A stretch of 64,000 nt of DNA, taken from NCBI GenBank assembly GCA_963970005.1, contig CAXAMN010005380.1:158481-222480 (forward strand), given 5' to 3'. Each line of letters opens with the position of its first letter. The first letter of the stretch is position 1. Below the pieces are notes generated by a model. It had not been told where the DNA came from. It ran no database searches and saw only the letters and a program-made list of their open reading frames with translations. The DNA comes from Durusdinium trenchii. Taxonomy: Eukaryota; Sar; Dinophyceae; Suessiales; Symbiodiniaceae. Of this stretch, positions 45,762 to 57,200 are shown one piece after another. Made by a program: the position numbers and the translations under genes.

Positions 45762-45886
45762 CCTTCCGAGACGCGGTGAGGCTCGAGGTGGTGTACCGCG
45801 CGGTGACGCGGAACTCATGGACGCTCCCGGTCTCGAAGCTGAAGGCCGCGAAGCGGAGACCACCCGGGCGGCGGTCGAGATCCGTC
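45762..45886 (-). CDS. REJ-like exon (L-x-F..G..x-E-F-R-V strand)
   Basis: 41 codons flanked by single bases: Gly-Gly-Leu-Arg-Phe-Ala-Ala-Phe-Ser-Phe-Glu-Thr-Gly-Ser-Val-His-Glu-Phe-Arg-Val. This matches the REJ pattern of hydrophobic strand, Gly turn, aromatic-x-h-x-V strand. Acceptor CACTCAG, donor GTGAAG, phase 2 to 1. Confidence 0.6.
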
Positions 45887-46236
45887 CTGAGTGAGACGGC
45901 GGTCACGACTGGGGCACGACTGGGCCATCCAAGCCAGTAAAGAAAAGGAGTAGAATGGAAACAGTCGTGGTGATGATGGGGTGCTCCCGAACGGACACCG
46001 ACCCGGGCCCCCAAACCAAAACAATCATTACGTAGGAATCGGTTATATATTATATAATATATATATATATAGATAATTGATTGACACCTTCGTCACGGGA
46101 CACCTGGTACTTTCGAGCTGTATTGACGTAGAACGGGGGTGAGCGGGTGGGAGGGTCAGGGGTGGGTCATACTGTACGGACATGATCAATGCGCGAACGC
46201 GAATGTCAACGCTTTGGTTGCAAAGCATGTCGTTGC

Positions 46237-46256
46237 TATACACACACACACACACA
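46237..46256. repeat. CA microsatellite
   Basis: About nine CA units. Confidence 0.9.
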
Positions 46257-47002
46257 CTAAAGATAAAGTACGTACGATATGAATGCCCAAGATTGCCCAA
46301 GCCATCACGAAACCTCAGCAAGAGTAAAAAGCCTAGAGCCCAGAGCCCGGGTTGAAATGCAGCGGTGAGTAACCATGAAACCTCAAAATCTACTATAGGG
46401 AATGTCCAAATGGCCACCAAACCATGGCCAAACCGGTTCCAAGTTCCAAATGCTCGACACGGGAAAAAGAAACACCGCTCGACACAGGGTCAAAGGGATG
46501 CCTCTTTACCAAAAACGGGTGCAAAGGCAGTCTAGCTTCAAGCAGGGTCCAAAATCTTGAGATCCTTTGTGCCCTGCTTTTGGACGGACCCTCTTGGATG
46601 GCTGTGGCCACGCTTTTCGGACGGACGTCCATTCACGTCTCTTGGGCTCTCAGACGTTGGGTGCTTGTTGTCCCAACTTCCTTCTTGGGGGTTTTCAACC
46701 TGAATCTATACCTAGCGCTTCCTGTCGGGGTGGTCTGGAGACCTGTTGACGTAGTGTGGAGATACCCATTGACCCCGAACGGAAGCAGCTGGTACCACGC
46801 AATCGATGTGGATCGGAAGACGAAGTCGTTGCCGGACCTTCGAAGAAAAATGCCACAATCTGGCCACTGGGGAGGTCAAATTCGGTTATGCCTTTTGATC
46901 GTGGTTGGATCCACAAAGCCTCCTAACCTATACGTACTCCAGCCATCCCCAGCCCTACCCAATAGTGGGACTAATAGAGCACCTCCACTCCTCCACTGGA
47001 GC

Positions 47003-47114
47003 CTGGCATCAGTGTCGTTGGGAGGTCGCCCCAGGTGCCGTCGCCCACGCGGTACTCCCAGGTCACCACCACTTGCTGTGGCGTCGAGGCCACGCCGCAC
47101 GAAGAGGTATCCGC
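47003..47114 (-). CDS. REJ-like exon (WEYRVGDGTW)
   Basis: 37 codons plus one base: Cys-Gly-Val-Ala then Val-Val-Val-Thr-Trp-Glu-Tyr-Arg-Val-Gly-Asp-Gly-Thr-Trp, the Y-x-W-like core strand of REJ/PKD folds. Acceptor CTTTGAG; GC donor, exit phase 1. The next recognised exon needs phase 2, so one exon is probably missing near 46.5 kb. Confidence 0.6.
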
Positions 47115-47815
47115 CTCAAAGGCTGCGGCTGGACGGCACAGCGGCGTCCCATGCAGGTGGCCATTCATTGTGGCTGGAAGCAGAAGCTGGTGGGACAGTA
47201 TTGGTGAGTGGATCGAGGCCGGGCCAGGCTGTGCCTCTGACGTGCCGCATTTTGTGGTGCATGAGTGCAATTGATTCAAGATGCTTGAAAGTGTCAGGAC
47301 CTTTCAACGCAAAGATCGTTCGTGCACACCTCGAACATGGCCACATCCTGGTATATGACTCAAGGATTTGCTTCATAACTTCAGGAACCGGTAAAATGTG
47401 TATAAGATTGTATAAGTAATTATATTACTTCAGCAAAAGGGGATTCACCGTGTTTTAGGGAAAACCGTGGAAGAAAAGAATCACCCACAAGACCTCCATC
47501 CACATCAAGACCTCCTCCCCAGCCCAGCGACGTATTGGGTCACCACTGAGAAGGACACTTCTTGGCCTCAAAACGGCGCGGTGGAAGGGCAGCACGGGTC
47601 CGCCCAGTGGGGACTGAATCACTTCAATGGACACCGCTGCTCGGCTCACCTCTCCAAAACCCGGAGAACCCTCTCCCATCTCTCCCCATCCTTCACACTG
47701 AAACCCCCTTAGCGAAGGCATCCTCCCGGAGCACGCATCCAGATTCTGACAACGCTGGCCTCTCCGCAGGTGGCACGTCACGAACACGCCACAGCCGTTC
47801 CACCCGCCGGGACAC

Positions 47816-48057
47816 CTCCCGCGTTCGGGCGCGTCCTAGGGCGAATTCGGCCGGGCCGCTGTTGAGGATGGTGGCCTCTTGTGCCGAAGTGGGACTCACG
47901 ATGGGCATGGGCTCCTCCATGGTCTCCAGCGTCACCAACACCGAGGCCTCGCCGGACGTCGGTCGGTCGGTGAAAACGGACCGATGGGTGTCGTTTCCAC
48001 GGCGAGCCACGAGCAGCTTCATGCTGAGGGCAGACTGGCAGACTTCCACAACTGGAA
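47816..48057 (-). CDS. Large ectodomain exon, beta-rich, REJ/PKD-like
   Basis: 80 codons with alternating strand segments (Pro-Val-Val-Glu-Val-Cys; Met-Lys-Leu-Leu-Val-Ala-Arg; Ala-Ser-Val-Leu-Val-Thr-Leu-Glu), one of the longest clean coding stretches outside the transposon. Acceptor GGAAG, donor GTGTCC, phase 1 to 0; both junctions agree with neighbours. It resembles REJ-region strands around a Cys, but no catalytic or binding residues can be named. Confidence 0.6.
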
Positions 48058-48320
48058 CTTCCAAAAGTGATGGAAACGTGTAAACGAATGGAGTCTGACC
48101 CGGATTTCACCGGATTTCCTAGGAAAAGAAAGGCTGAGGACCTCAAAGGATCATGAATCGTGAGATATCTATCGTGAGGATTTTGAGAAGATGGTCATAG
48201 GACCCGCAAAGCACGCCAGGTTGTTGTGTAAGTGATGTTATTTGTTCATTGACCGAGTCGTGATGGTTCTTCAGGGATGGTTTCAGTGTTATATTTAGAA
48301 TATTATATATGTATGTGTAA

Positions 48321-48427
48321 AAACAGTGGGTTCAGAGTAGATGGCACAATCCACCAAAGGTGCTTGAAAAAAGACCCCCATCTAAAGGACAAGGGTTTGT
48401 GCCATCTACTCCTGAAACCCACTGTTT
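48321..48427. repeat. Hairpin (inverted-repeat) element
   Basis: Arms 48321-48349 and 48397-48427 are reverse complements apart from two single-base gaps, with a loop of 47 bases. MITE-like, in AT-rich flanks; no clear target duplication. Confidence 0.85.
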
Positions 48428-49040
48428 ATTATAGCTTCGAACTCCTCCGAATTCGCTCACCTGGTCGGACTGGGCCAGCCAGTTGGTGACCTGAGCCACC
48501 AGCTCCAGCCTGAGCGGTGACGGGTCGAGGCCACCGGCAGGTGACACGGTTCGGGGTTCGTCTCAACATGGGATGACAGGATCACAACAAGACCTGCAGG
48601 GCGGGTTCAAGCTTAAATTGAGAAGAAGGAGATACAGTATAGCAAGACGCGAAGACATAAGCCGAACGCCAACGGTGTTATGTCTTAGCGAAGTCTTCCC
48701 GAGTAGATCAAGCCAAAGATGTGTACACAGCGTATACACGTGCATTATTCACGCTTTCAGCGTTCAACATTGTTGCAGAGTCTTCTTTGTTTCTTCATTC
48801 TTCTTGACGCTATAGGGATTTCCTTTGGCAAGGTCCAAGCTTCTGAACGGTCGTGGAGTAAAAGCTGCTGCCCATGCTCTGCTTCACGGCCTGCACCCAC
48901 GAAACTCAAGCATGGTCGTGCAAATCTGGCGCTTAAGACTCATCTAATCAAAGCACTTGGTTTCTCATGTTCTCTTTAGCAGTCCTGAACACAACCAGAA
49001 GCAAATGGATGCTTCCCCACACAACCACTGACTTGTTTTA

Positions 49041-49097
49041 TATAACATATATATACTGTATATATATATGTGTGTGTGTATGTATATATATATATCA
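49041..49097. repeat. TA / TG microsatellite
   Basis: TA run, then TGTG and TA again, with ATACTGTATAT inside. Confidence 0.85.
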
Positions 49098-50619
49098 ATG
49101 ATCTCACCCTCTCGCCAAATTAGAACAACCATCTCTTTCTTGTTGTTTGGGTTTCCAGGTGGTGACTGAGTGCTGCTCTTCGTGAAAAACAGCGCTACCC
49201 GAAGCTTTGCTCATGAAAAATGATGAACGCATGGAGCTGGCTCAGCCCTGGGCCTGCACCGCTGTGTAGAACACCTCTTGCGGGATGTCCGCTCCCAGAC
49301 TCAGTGGGGCTGTGGCTGGAAGAAAGGAGTGGAAACCAACGAAACCAACCGTGACCGAAGGAGCCGAAGGAACGTCCGCTGCCTCGGAGGAGACTTCCGA
49401 GGATAAAAGTTCACCCCTTTTTCAATCCATTCATATTTTGGTGCGGGCACCAACCCCAAAGGAGAGGTGATCCACTGGCTGGGTAAGGTAAGATGACCAC
49501 GAGTGGAGGGTTCCACTGCGATGGGAGAGGCATCCGGATTTGGATAGATCCTTTGCCCTCCGCAGGTCCGACCCAAGGTCCATCAACGAGATGGATAATT
49601 GGCGTCCACCAACAATCCCCCCCAAAGCAGAGCTCTTTCTGCGGCTGATGGATCTCCCAAAACCTCCTCGCCAAGCTGCTCCACAGCTGTCAGCTTCCCC
49701 TGACGTGACACACGAGCCCGGTGGAACTAAGGTGGGTTCCACGAGCCCGGTGGAACCCGCGTTCCGGACACGTCTCGCATCCGAAAGACGTGGAAGGAAG
49801 GCCAACCGAAGCGCTCAGCCAATGCGCTTGGCTGTGGGGTTGCTTGTCACAGGCCCCTTGAATGCAAAAGGATGCCATGTAAATATACCCTGGCACTATC
49901 TAGAAAATACATGTACCATGTCCTGCAGTTACCAGCCAACCAAGATGTCCGTCCCCCTGTCTACTTAGACCTTTCTATCCATCTTGATCTATGATGTCGG
50001 TCGTTCGTTTGGGCTCAACTTCCCCCTTCCGACTTCAATGAAGTAGAGTGAGGGAGCTATGGCTAGGCTATGGCTAGGCTATGGCCTAGCCGCAAAGCCT
50101 CACAGGGCATCACCTTCCCAACATCCAAGCAGGCACCCACCATCCCTACCCTCCGTCTACATCCTTCCAGGCCCTTCACGACGCGGACCTAATCCATCTG
50201 TATCTCCACACCTGCAGCTGCTGCGCTAGCGCTGCAGTGCTACGGTTCCCGAAGCTCCACACCGCGCCCATGGGCCGGCCAGCACCGCCCAGAGACGTCG
50301 AGGCCGAGACCTCGTTTGCCGTTGCTCAGTAGGCCGAGACGGCGGAAGCGGCCCAACGTCCAGAGCCCGGCCACCCAACTTCCAGAGCTCAGAACTGCCA
50401 AATCCTTCCAGAATCTTCCAGAGCCCTTTGTAAAAAGTTGTTGTTTAACATATGTTAGTGATGTTAGTGATGGTTGCTGGACCGTTTCCCAAAGGCCGGA
50501 GCCTCCAGTGAAGTGCAACTCACACTGTCCGCCATCGCACCTCAAACCAGGTCCCCGTCCGTGACCGCTCTCGGCTTTCGGCCGACGGCGCATTCGGCCG
50601 ACCGACCCCCGAGGGGCAC

Positions 50620-50692
50620 CGGCGTGGCGTTGCATCAAGGGCACCGAGACTCGGCCACATTCCTGGACGCTCAGCGGTGAGGCCAAGACTGC
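50620..50692 (-). CDS. Ectodomain exon
   Basis: 24 codons plus one base after acceptor TTCCGCCCAG, donor GTGCCC, phase 0 to 1: Ala-Val-Leu-Ala-Ser-Pro-Leu-Ser-Val-Gln-Glu-Cys then a strand. Exit phase 1 completes a Val codon with the next exon. The frame remains open downstream, so the donor choice is tentative. Confidence 0.45.
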
Positions 50693-51094
50693 CTGGGCGG
50701 AAGCAGGGTAGCTGCCTGCCCGACAGGAAGGGCCGGGTCCCAGTCTGAACCATCCGTCAAATATCGTGGATGGTGAGAAGCTCTGGTCAACACGCATGGT
50801 TTTGACCAATGGTCCAATTTCTGGCGCACCACAGGCACCCACCCCCACTTGGTTCACCTGGAGAGTCCATGTTCCACCAACCCGGATGGCTTAAGTTCAA
50901 ATCGCCACACGGGGACTGTTTCTGCGGGGCGGCTTGAAAATCATCACAAAGCTCGAGGGAGGAAGAAGAAGAAGTAGAAGAAGAATGGATAAGAAAAAGG
51001 AAAAATATTGCATCACCTGTGTCATCTACCCCGCAGGGTCGCACCGGACCGGTCGCACCACCGGTCGCATCCGAGGTGCAGCAGTGGGTTGCAC

Positions 51095-51160
51095 CAAAGG
51101 ATCGTTGCTAAAGAGGTTGGAGACCAAGGCGGGTGTGGGCTTCACTGGGAGGTCCACCAC
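51095..51160 (-). CDS. Ectodomain exon
   Basis: 22 codons after acceptor GATGGCAG, donor GTGCAA, phase 0 to 0: Val-Val-Asp-Leu-Pro-Val-Lys-Pro-Thr-Pro then Leu-Phe-Ser-Asn-Asp-Pro. Composition and phase fit the REJ-type ectodomain; no specific family recognised. Confidence 0.5.
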
Positions 51161-51326
51161 CTGCCATCGGGGCATCACCGCATCGCGGCAGACGCCCAAC
51201 ACCCAGCGGTGGAGGGCCGATTTGCAGCGGAACAGTTAGGCCGGATCATGCCGGATCGACCCAGAATGAAAGGTCCGTATCGTCTGCTGGTGTTTTTGCA
51301 CGGGTCTGGAGGCGTCACTCTCGCTG

Positions 51327-51463
51327 CCAAAATGCCTGACTGAAATCTTAATGATGAGTGTTTCAGCTAGGGGCTCCTGGCCGTACTACTAGGAACAAGA
51401 AGCTACTAGGAACAAGCTACTATAGGAAAATGCCTGAATGAATCTGAATGATGAGTGTTTCAG
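51327..51463. repeat. 38-bp direct repeats flanking a CTACTAGG repeat
   Basis: AAAATGCCTGA...GTGTTTCAGC occurs at 51329-51366 and 51427-51463, flanking a copy of the CTACTAGGAACAAG family. Confidence 0.8.
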
Positions 51464-51988
51464 CACGTTTCAGCCCTCAATGGTCACCTAACAACACCTA
51501 CACATTGGTGCCTTGAGGTGGTTGTGCCCCATCCTTCGGGTGAATTCCACGTGCCTTGAAGTTGGTGGTCAGGACCAGTGGCAGTGTCTCCACGCTGTCA
51601 CCTCAGATCAACCATCTCTCTAAGCAGCCTGGGTTGCCGGGCCACCTCATTCAGTTCGCCCAACTTAGTTTTGCTTTCACTCACTCTTTCCTAGACTCTG
51701 TCCACCTTCGGGCTGGACAACAAACATTCAAAAGCATTCTCAACCACTTCTCAACGCAGACTGTCCTCTGGTCTGGAAACGGGTTCTCTTGCCCAGGCGC
51801 CAAGAACGATCGTCGGGCTGCTGCCCAACGTCACTTGGATATTGCGCCCATTCGCCAGCCATTTGCACTCGGGGAACGCTCCCAGCCTAGCACTTTCGGC
51901 CAAACGCATGGACGGACACAGGCGGACACAGCAAAAAAAACATATCAAAAAGACCAGGAGACCCAGATGAAGCCGACATGGCTAATTA

Positions 51989-52092
51989 TACCTATACTCA
52001 CTCACTCACTCACTCACTCTCTCTCTCTCTCTATGTCTCTATCTCTGTCTCTATCTCTATCTCTCTCTCTCACTCTCTCTCTCTCTCTCTCA
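51989..52092. repeat. CACT then CT microsatellite
   Basis: CACT units followed by a long CT-rich run; pyrimidine-only for about 90 bp. Confidence 0.95.
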
Positions 52093-52363
52093 ACCATGGA
52101 AGTGGAACAGGCTCAAGTTGTTCTGTGAAAACTTACTTCAGACACAGAAGAATGCCTCCCGAAGGCATGCACCGTGATAAAATGCTACTCTTCTTGTTCT
52201 GCTTCCTTCACTCCAGGCCCGATAGCCCCATGCAGATACATGTCTGATCCGGTGCGTCTGCGTCTGAAGGTTCCCGGGCCGGCAGTTCGATCTCTGTTGC
52301 CTTTCTTCATTCCGTTTCTCGTTGTTGATATGATTGTTTGACATCATTGTCCTGAATATATAC

Positions 52364-52380
52364 GTGTGTGTGTGTGTGTG
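52364..52380. repeat. GT microsatellite
   Basis: About eight GT units. Confidence 0.9.
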
Positions 52381-52467
52381 AAATATCCTTTCCCCACCCC
52401 ACCATCTTCTCCTCCCAATTCCGGACGACTAAGCCGTGCACTTCGCCATCGTGCTCGCGGCGAAGAC

Positions 52468-52564
52468 GGTGTCGCAGGCCACGTCGCCCTCCGGCTCCGG
52501 CGAGGCCAGGCGCCGCCCTCCGGTGTCCGTCAAGCGGGCGGGCTCGTTGAAGGTCAGGAGGATC
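52468..52564 (-). CDS. Ig-like strand exon (TFNEP motif)
   Basis: 32 codons after acceptor TTGCCCAG, phase 2 to 0 (donor GTCTTC). The peptide has Leu-Thr-Phe-Asn-Glu-Pro-Ala-Arg-Leu-Thr-Asp-Thr, a first-strand pattern of Ig-like domains found in bacterial and algal surface proteins, then an acidic loop and Val-Ala-Cys. The frame stays open to a TAG near 52434. Confidence 0.55.
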
Positions 52565-53480
52565 CTGGGCAAGGAAGATCCTGGAAGACCGACTAGGAGA
52601 TCTGTTTAGAAATGTCGGTGTTCCATTTGTGACATAATGTGACATCTTCAAGGGGTACGGTTTGGAGTCAACTTTTGATGTAAAAATCCTGGCCTTGGCT
52701 GATCTTGGCTGCTTGGTTGAGGGTTGATGATGGTTGATGAACAATGTTTGGAGCTGTGGTGCTCCTGGTGGACAAGTATAATCAACTGGATTCTACTGGC
52801 AATGGTCCAAGCTTATGCGACCATCTTGGAAGGAAGCTCTTCTAGGTGTAGCCTTGCCCCATGAACGTCTTTGGGCGAGGACATGTGACCGAGAACGACG
52901 TTCGACATCGGGGGTTGGAACGAAACGATGACTAGACATGGTCGGTCTTCTGCACCAGCCCCGCCACACACGCCACATGGAGTACCCTCGCGGGGGGCTG
53001 GCAAGTCACGTGGAGTACCCTTGGGTCATCTCCGCACTGTCAATCAGCAGCGGGAAGAGCCTCAAGGCCAAGCGTGTTGGGCGCGCACGCGAAAATTGGC
53101 GCGCATCGATGCAAAGAACGATAGAGGCAACTTATGTATTTTAATGGGTGATTGATGATCCAAAATAGAGGTCGCTCAGGTTCTATATACAGTATATGTA
53201 GTTATGTAATCCGACCGTGGGCCATTCAAAGTCAAATGCAGCGTGTACCATGATGATTCGAAGTCTTTAGTGAACTGTGATTTGCAGCCCATGTGGACTG
53301 CAGGATCCCTCATGACCCCTGAGCCCAGCCGCCAAGGCAGGGCCTGAACCGGTTTTCGGGCCCTGATGTGTCGTGCCTGAGTCCGCACCAGTGCCCACTA
53401 CGAATGACCCTCCAAGACTCGTCGCCAACGAACACGAGAATCCAAACCAGTCGACCGCTACCGGTCGCCATGCCAAATGC

Positions 53481-53566
53481 CGGCTGCGGCGCGTCGAAGT
53501 GGTGGAGGTGCTGCTACTGCTGCTGGTGCTGCTGGAACTGGTGCTGCTCGAAGTCGAGGAAGAAGT
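53481..53566 (-). CDS. Ser/Thr linker exon with basic end
   Basis: 28 codons plus two bases: Ser/Thr run, then Thr-Arg-Arg-Ser, between acceptor GCTCAG and a GC donor. Exit phase 2 makes an Arg codon with the first base of the next exon, which begins Ile-Leu-Leu-Thr-Phe-Asn-Glu-Pro. This joins mucin-like linker to folded domain. Confidence 0.6.
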
Positions 53567-54123
53567 CTGAGCATCGTTGTGAATCAAGCCACTACTTGGA
53601 GCAGTTGCTAAGCCCCGGAAGCATCCGGCTCAGTACGGATATATGCCCTAAGAGGACTCAACACTCCCACAGGATCGCGGAAAGTCAAGCATCCAGGGTA
53701 TTGTAAATACCTATACCCTCCGTATTGAAAATGCTCGCCTCCCAAGCTTTTCTTAAGAGGGTCCAGACTTCAAACCATGCTATTAGTCCTACAATATCCT
53801 ACTGCAACCGACTTGGGGGGCCTTCTGAAGACGGTTCTGAACGTTGTTTCACAACCCTGCTGTGGCAACCTTCTGCCATGCGCTGGAGTACAGCATGCTT
53901 TCTTGGCACTCTAAGGTTTCTGCAACATCTCCCTTTTGGATCCTTCTGGCGTGCGGTTGCTTGAACTTCTCCCCCCCACCCCAAACAGAAATGGTTGGTG
54001 GTGTTTTGATCCTAGACGCTCCAGTCCTTCCCAGTCCAATACCTCTTTCGGCTTCTCCAAAGCCCTTCTTCCACTCCGCCAGTGTTGCGGAGCAAACACA
54101 CCTCCCTCCACTGGACTCGTGAC

Positions 54124-54180
54124 GGTGGTCGTGCTCGAGGTCGAAGAGGTCGTGGAAGTGGAGATCAAAGAAATGGAGAC
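54124..54180 (-). CDS. Ser/Thr linker exon
   Basis: 19 codons from acceptor GTGCCAG to donor GTCACG, phase 0 to 0: Val-Ser-Ile-Ser-Leu-Ile then a Ser/Thr run. It starts a seven-exon series down to 47003 in which every junction agrees in phase. Confidence 0.55.
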
Positions 54181-54616
54181 CTGGCACCGCGTAACACGCG
54201 GACACCGGTCGAGACCGTCGTTTCACTGTCGTCAGGTCGTCAGGTCACCCAACTCAGGTGTTACCGGGCCATGGTCAGTGGGTCACAGGGCATGAACACA
54301 GACCACGGACCAAGGCATGACATCTACGGACCATGGTCAGTGGTCATGGCATCACGGCATGACATCATGTGGCATCTCATTGGGCACTCACAAGAACATC
54401 CCACCCCAAAAAAGAAAGACAAAGAAGAAACCGATGGATCGTGCCAGATCGATGCCATCCACCCTCATCCACCACGCCCACTATGTGGGCGGCGGCCGGA
54501 TGACCCGACAACGACCCGGCCGTCACCGGTCCAAGGGTCGATGGGGCGCCGGTGCTCGCCGTGGAGAAAATCACGTCCGCTCCGGGCGGAATCGGTGAAG
54601 TGCTGAAGGAATTATA

Positions 54617-54665
54617 GAGAGAGATATATATAATGATACTTATATATATATATTATATAGATATA
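54617..54665. repeat. GA then TA microsatellite
   Basis: GAGAGA running into ATATAT units with interruptions. Confidence 0.85.
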
Positions 54666-55902
54666 GACAGTATGTGCAGGCCTGGCCAAGTAGCGCCAGG
54701 CCTAACCTCGGCTCAGCGGCTCTAAGGGGCCTCAGCAAGACCAGTTCTCCGCAACCTCCCCTGGGATCCACACCCGTTCTGGATCGCTCAGCTCCACAAG
54801 CTGGAAGCTGCTAAAGCCCTTAGCGATTGGGGCTCTCACCCAAGGACCAGGACCACTTAAACATGGCATGCCGGCTGAATGGCTCTTCATTCAAACAACT
54901 CATGCACCGACCAAATGGCTGGCTGGATTCTCAAACATTTGCCTGGATGGAGAAGGGGGGCATTGCAAAAGAGTCCACATGATGAGCGCGCGCCCCTGTG
55001 ACAGGCCCTGTGAAAAATAATGGATGGCCTGCCTAAGGGGTGGATGATTTGTTTGTGGAGCGCTGGCCCCAGTTTCTATGTTGCGTCGTGTTGGGGGAAG
55101 GTAAGAATCCAAAAGATCTCACAACGCATGTTCATGGAAAAGTGCACAAACAACATCAACATCTATACAACATCAAAGAATTCCCCAAACGCTTGAGGCG
55201 GTCATCACCCTTGAATTGCCCCTTGGGCAAAGAGGGCCCACTAACGTGGCCGAATCTGAGCCAATAGCTCGCACTTCACACCTGCGTGAGCAACATGAGG
55301 ATAGACGCAATTTCCAAAACAGTCTTATTCTTGAAGGGAATGTCTCATCCACCTTGGGGGTTCACTGCAAAGCTCAGCTCTCATGTATGTCATGTATGTT
55401 GACATGTTTGTAGCCTCTTGCATCTCTTCGCATCATCGAGAGCGCCCTCTCTCCCCCACGCAACCGGCGCTCGAACATCCCCCCAGGGGAGCCCAGGTGC
55501 AGCATCAATCCCCAGCGCCTGCAACCTGAACAGCTGCGATGCACCGTGGGGCCGACGGGGCGCCCGATCACCGATGGGTGGGCGCCGATCCTTGACCGAT
55601 CGCAGTGAGGCTGTGGAAGCTGCCGGGTCGTTCACTGAAATCCCAGCGACATCACCACCAACACCGATGGTTCCTCGTCCTCGGACTTGATTGGGAAGGG
55701 GTCCGATGCAGCGGTGGAAACTCTGTGACCTGGGTTTGGCCAGAAACGACCACGGCGAAAAACGGCCAACAGGCTGATTGGTTGAAACATTCAACCAGGT
55801 CGTTCATGGTCTTCCGGTACACCAGACATGATTTCCGCCCAGGTGAACTGGTGGATGCTTCCTTCTTCTCGGTGGGAGCGCCCGGTGCCGCGTTCGCTCC
55901 AC

Positions 55903-56005
55903 CCGGCGGAAAATGCTGCGAGTTCCGCCGTCCGAGGTGCTGCGTCAGGAGTTCCGCTGAGAACTGCGACGTGTCGCTACGGAGCCCGGCCACCTTGCTG
56001 ATCGC
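55903..56005 (-). CDS. SEA-like domain exon (helical part)
   Basis: 34 codons starting Ala-Ile-Ser-Lys-Val-Ala-Gly-Leu, a hallmark-like helix of dinoflagellate SEA-type repeats, then Ser-Asp-Thr-Ser and a helix with Glu-Leu-Leu-Thr-Gln. Acceptor CAAAGAG, donor GTGGAG, phase 0 to 1. It lies in the expected order after the strand exon at 57.1 kb. Confidence 0.5.
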
Positions 56006-56142
56006 CTCTTTGGAGGGCGGCGGACGGATGGCTCTTGCGAAAGGAGGTGAATGCTGATTTGCAAAAGCATGTCGGCCTTGCTCAGTTTTGCCGGAAGCAC
56101 GGGCAACCTCATAAACGAATAAATCGTATACAGTATAAAAGA

Positions 56143-56159
56143 GAGAGAGAGAGAGAGGG
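56143..56159. repeat. GA microsatellite
   Basis: About eight GA units. Confidence 0.9.
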
Positions 56160-56251
56160 AGGAAAAAGGTCATTGGTCACTTACGGTACGGTAGAAGTGC
56201 CCCAAAATGCCAACAACTGGCCTCATCTTCCAGCTGCTCATAGACAAAGGC

Positions 56252-56335
56252 CTGCCAGTTCACTCTCCAGAGCCTCTGCTGTAGCCGTCGCCCGGGGTGA
56301 TCCCCCTCCAGGCGTCGCACGCTGGAGGACGTGGC
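56252..56335 (-). CDS. Candidate exon, charged ectodomain piece
   Basis: 28 codons from acceptor CGCTGCAG to a GC donor, phase 0 to 0. It is Arg/Gln-rich with Leu-Trp-Arg-Val-Asn-Trp-Gln near its end. An earlier GTGAAC donor, also phase 0, would shorten it by four codons. Phase 0 agrees with both neighbours. Confidence 0.4.
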
Positions 56336-56634
56336 CTGCAGCGGCATCGCTCCAAGGGGTTCAGCCAGACGTGTGGCTTTTGGAAAGAGAAGAAGGTAAT
56401 TTGTCAACCTCCAAAAATCTGAAACAATAAACCTCCAAAGAAGAACATATGAAAGGAATAAACCTCCCAAAAAAGACCCCCCACATTCTCATAGGCCGCG
56501 CATCGGCCACACACCTCGGTCGCCCCGGCAACATCCGCGCACCTTCGGCCCGAACGGATGTTCGGGGCGTTTGACGCTTCGTTCGCGTCCGCACGGGGGT
56601 CTCGTCCCAACGGTGGTCTGGGCGTCCCGACCAC

Positions 56635-56694
56635 CGCACGTGCATGGTCCATTTCCAAGGAGGCGGTGAAATAGTTGGCCTCGACAAGCAGGCT
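56635..56694 (-). CDS. Candidate exon, ectodomain piece
   Basis: 20 codons between acceptor CTCACAG and donor GTGGTC, phase 0 to 0, reading Ser-Leu-Leu-Val-Glu-Ala-Asn-Tyr-Phe-Thr then a helical end. The frame stays open downstream, so the donor could lie further on. No family recognised. Confidence 0.4.
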
Positions 56695-57081
56695 CTGTGA
56701 GAGTTGTGGCGGAGCGGGCACGCTTTATTGTGTGGGCGCGGGGCATGGACAGGCATCCACCCTGCGGATCCAGGCACCATCCGTAGCCTTTGTAGTCACT
56801 CTATTCACGGATATGTTTGCTACTGCTAAGGATGTGAGGCACTTAGCTCATGCAGAAGCATGCCTGTAGCAAAAAAAGGCCGCCTTTCAAAGGGGATGCT
56901 GCTACTGAACAGCACTTCATCTTTCGGGTTCATCCACCTCCAATCTACCATCAAAGGTGATCTGGGTTCTCATTGGAATTTCTATGTGTTTCTCAATGTC
57001 CCCAGCACCTTTCCTCCACATGCCCGCGTCCCAGCACCCCATCTAATCTTCCGCATCTTCCCAACTCTCCCCTCTACCTAC

Positions 57082-57176
57082 CCTGGCCGGGCTGCGAGCA
57101 TCTGCTCCGAGGCCGTTTCCACCTGTGAGGGATCCCCGCCGTCGAGCACGAAGTCCATCCGCCCCACGATGCGGAC
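57082..57176 (-). CDS. SEA-like domain exon (first half)
   Basis: Reads a strand-rich peptide: V-R-I-V-G-R-M-D-F-V-L-D, then Asp-Pro-Ser-Gln-Val-Glu and a helix ending Met-Leu-Ala-Ala-Arg-Pro. The donor is a strong GTAGGT, phase 2. A second acceptor at 57201 would extend the exon eight codons to 57200 in the same frame. The pattern (extracellular strand, DP turn, amphipathic helix) recalls SEA-like repeats common in dinoflagellate surface proteins; family assignment is by eye. Confidence 0.55.
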
Positions 57177-57200
57177 CTCACGGAGAGGGAAAACACCGCT

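Larger units (their letters stand above)
48058..50619. other. Intron with hairpin element and TA array
   Basis: Holds the inverted repeat at 48321-48427 and a TA/TG array near 49041-49097. Open frames near 49.3-49.9 kb show no domain pattern. Confidence 0.5.

Noticed and set aside
50240-50857. Minus-strand 205-codon frame as a single gene
   Set aside because: Only 50692-50620 has coding-like composition and phase-consistent splice sites; the rest reads as intron.
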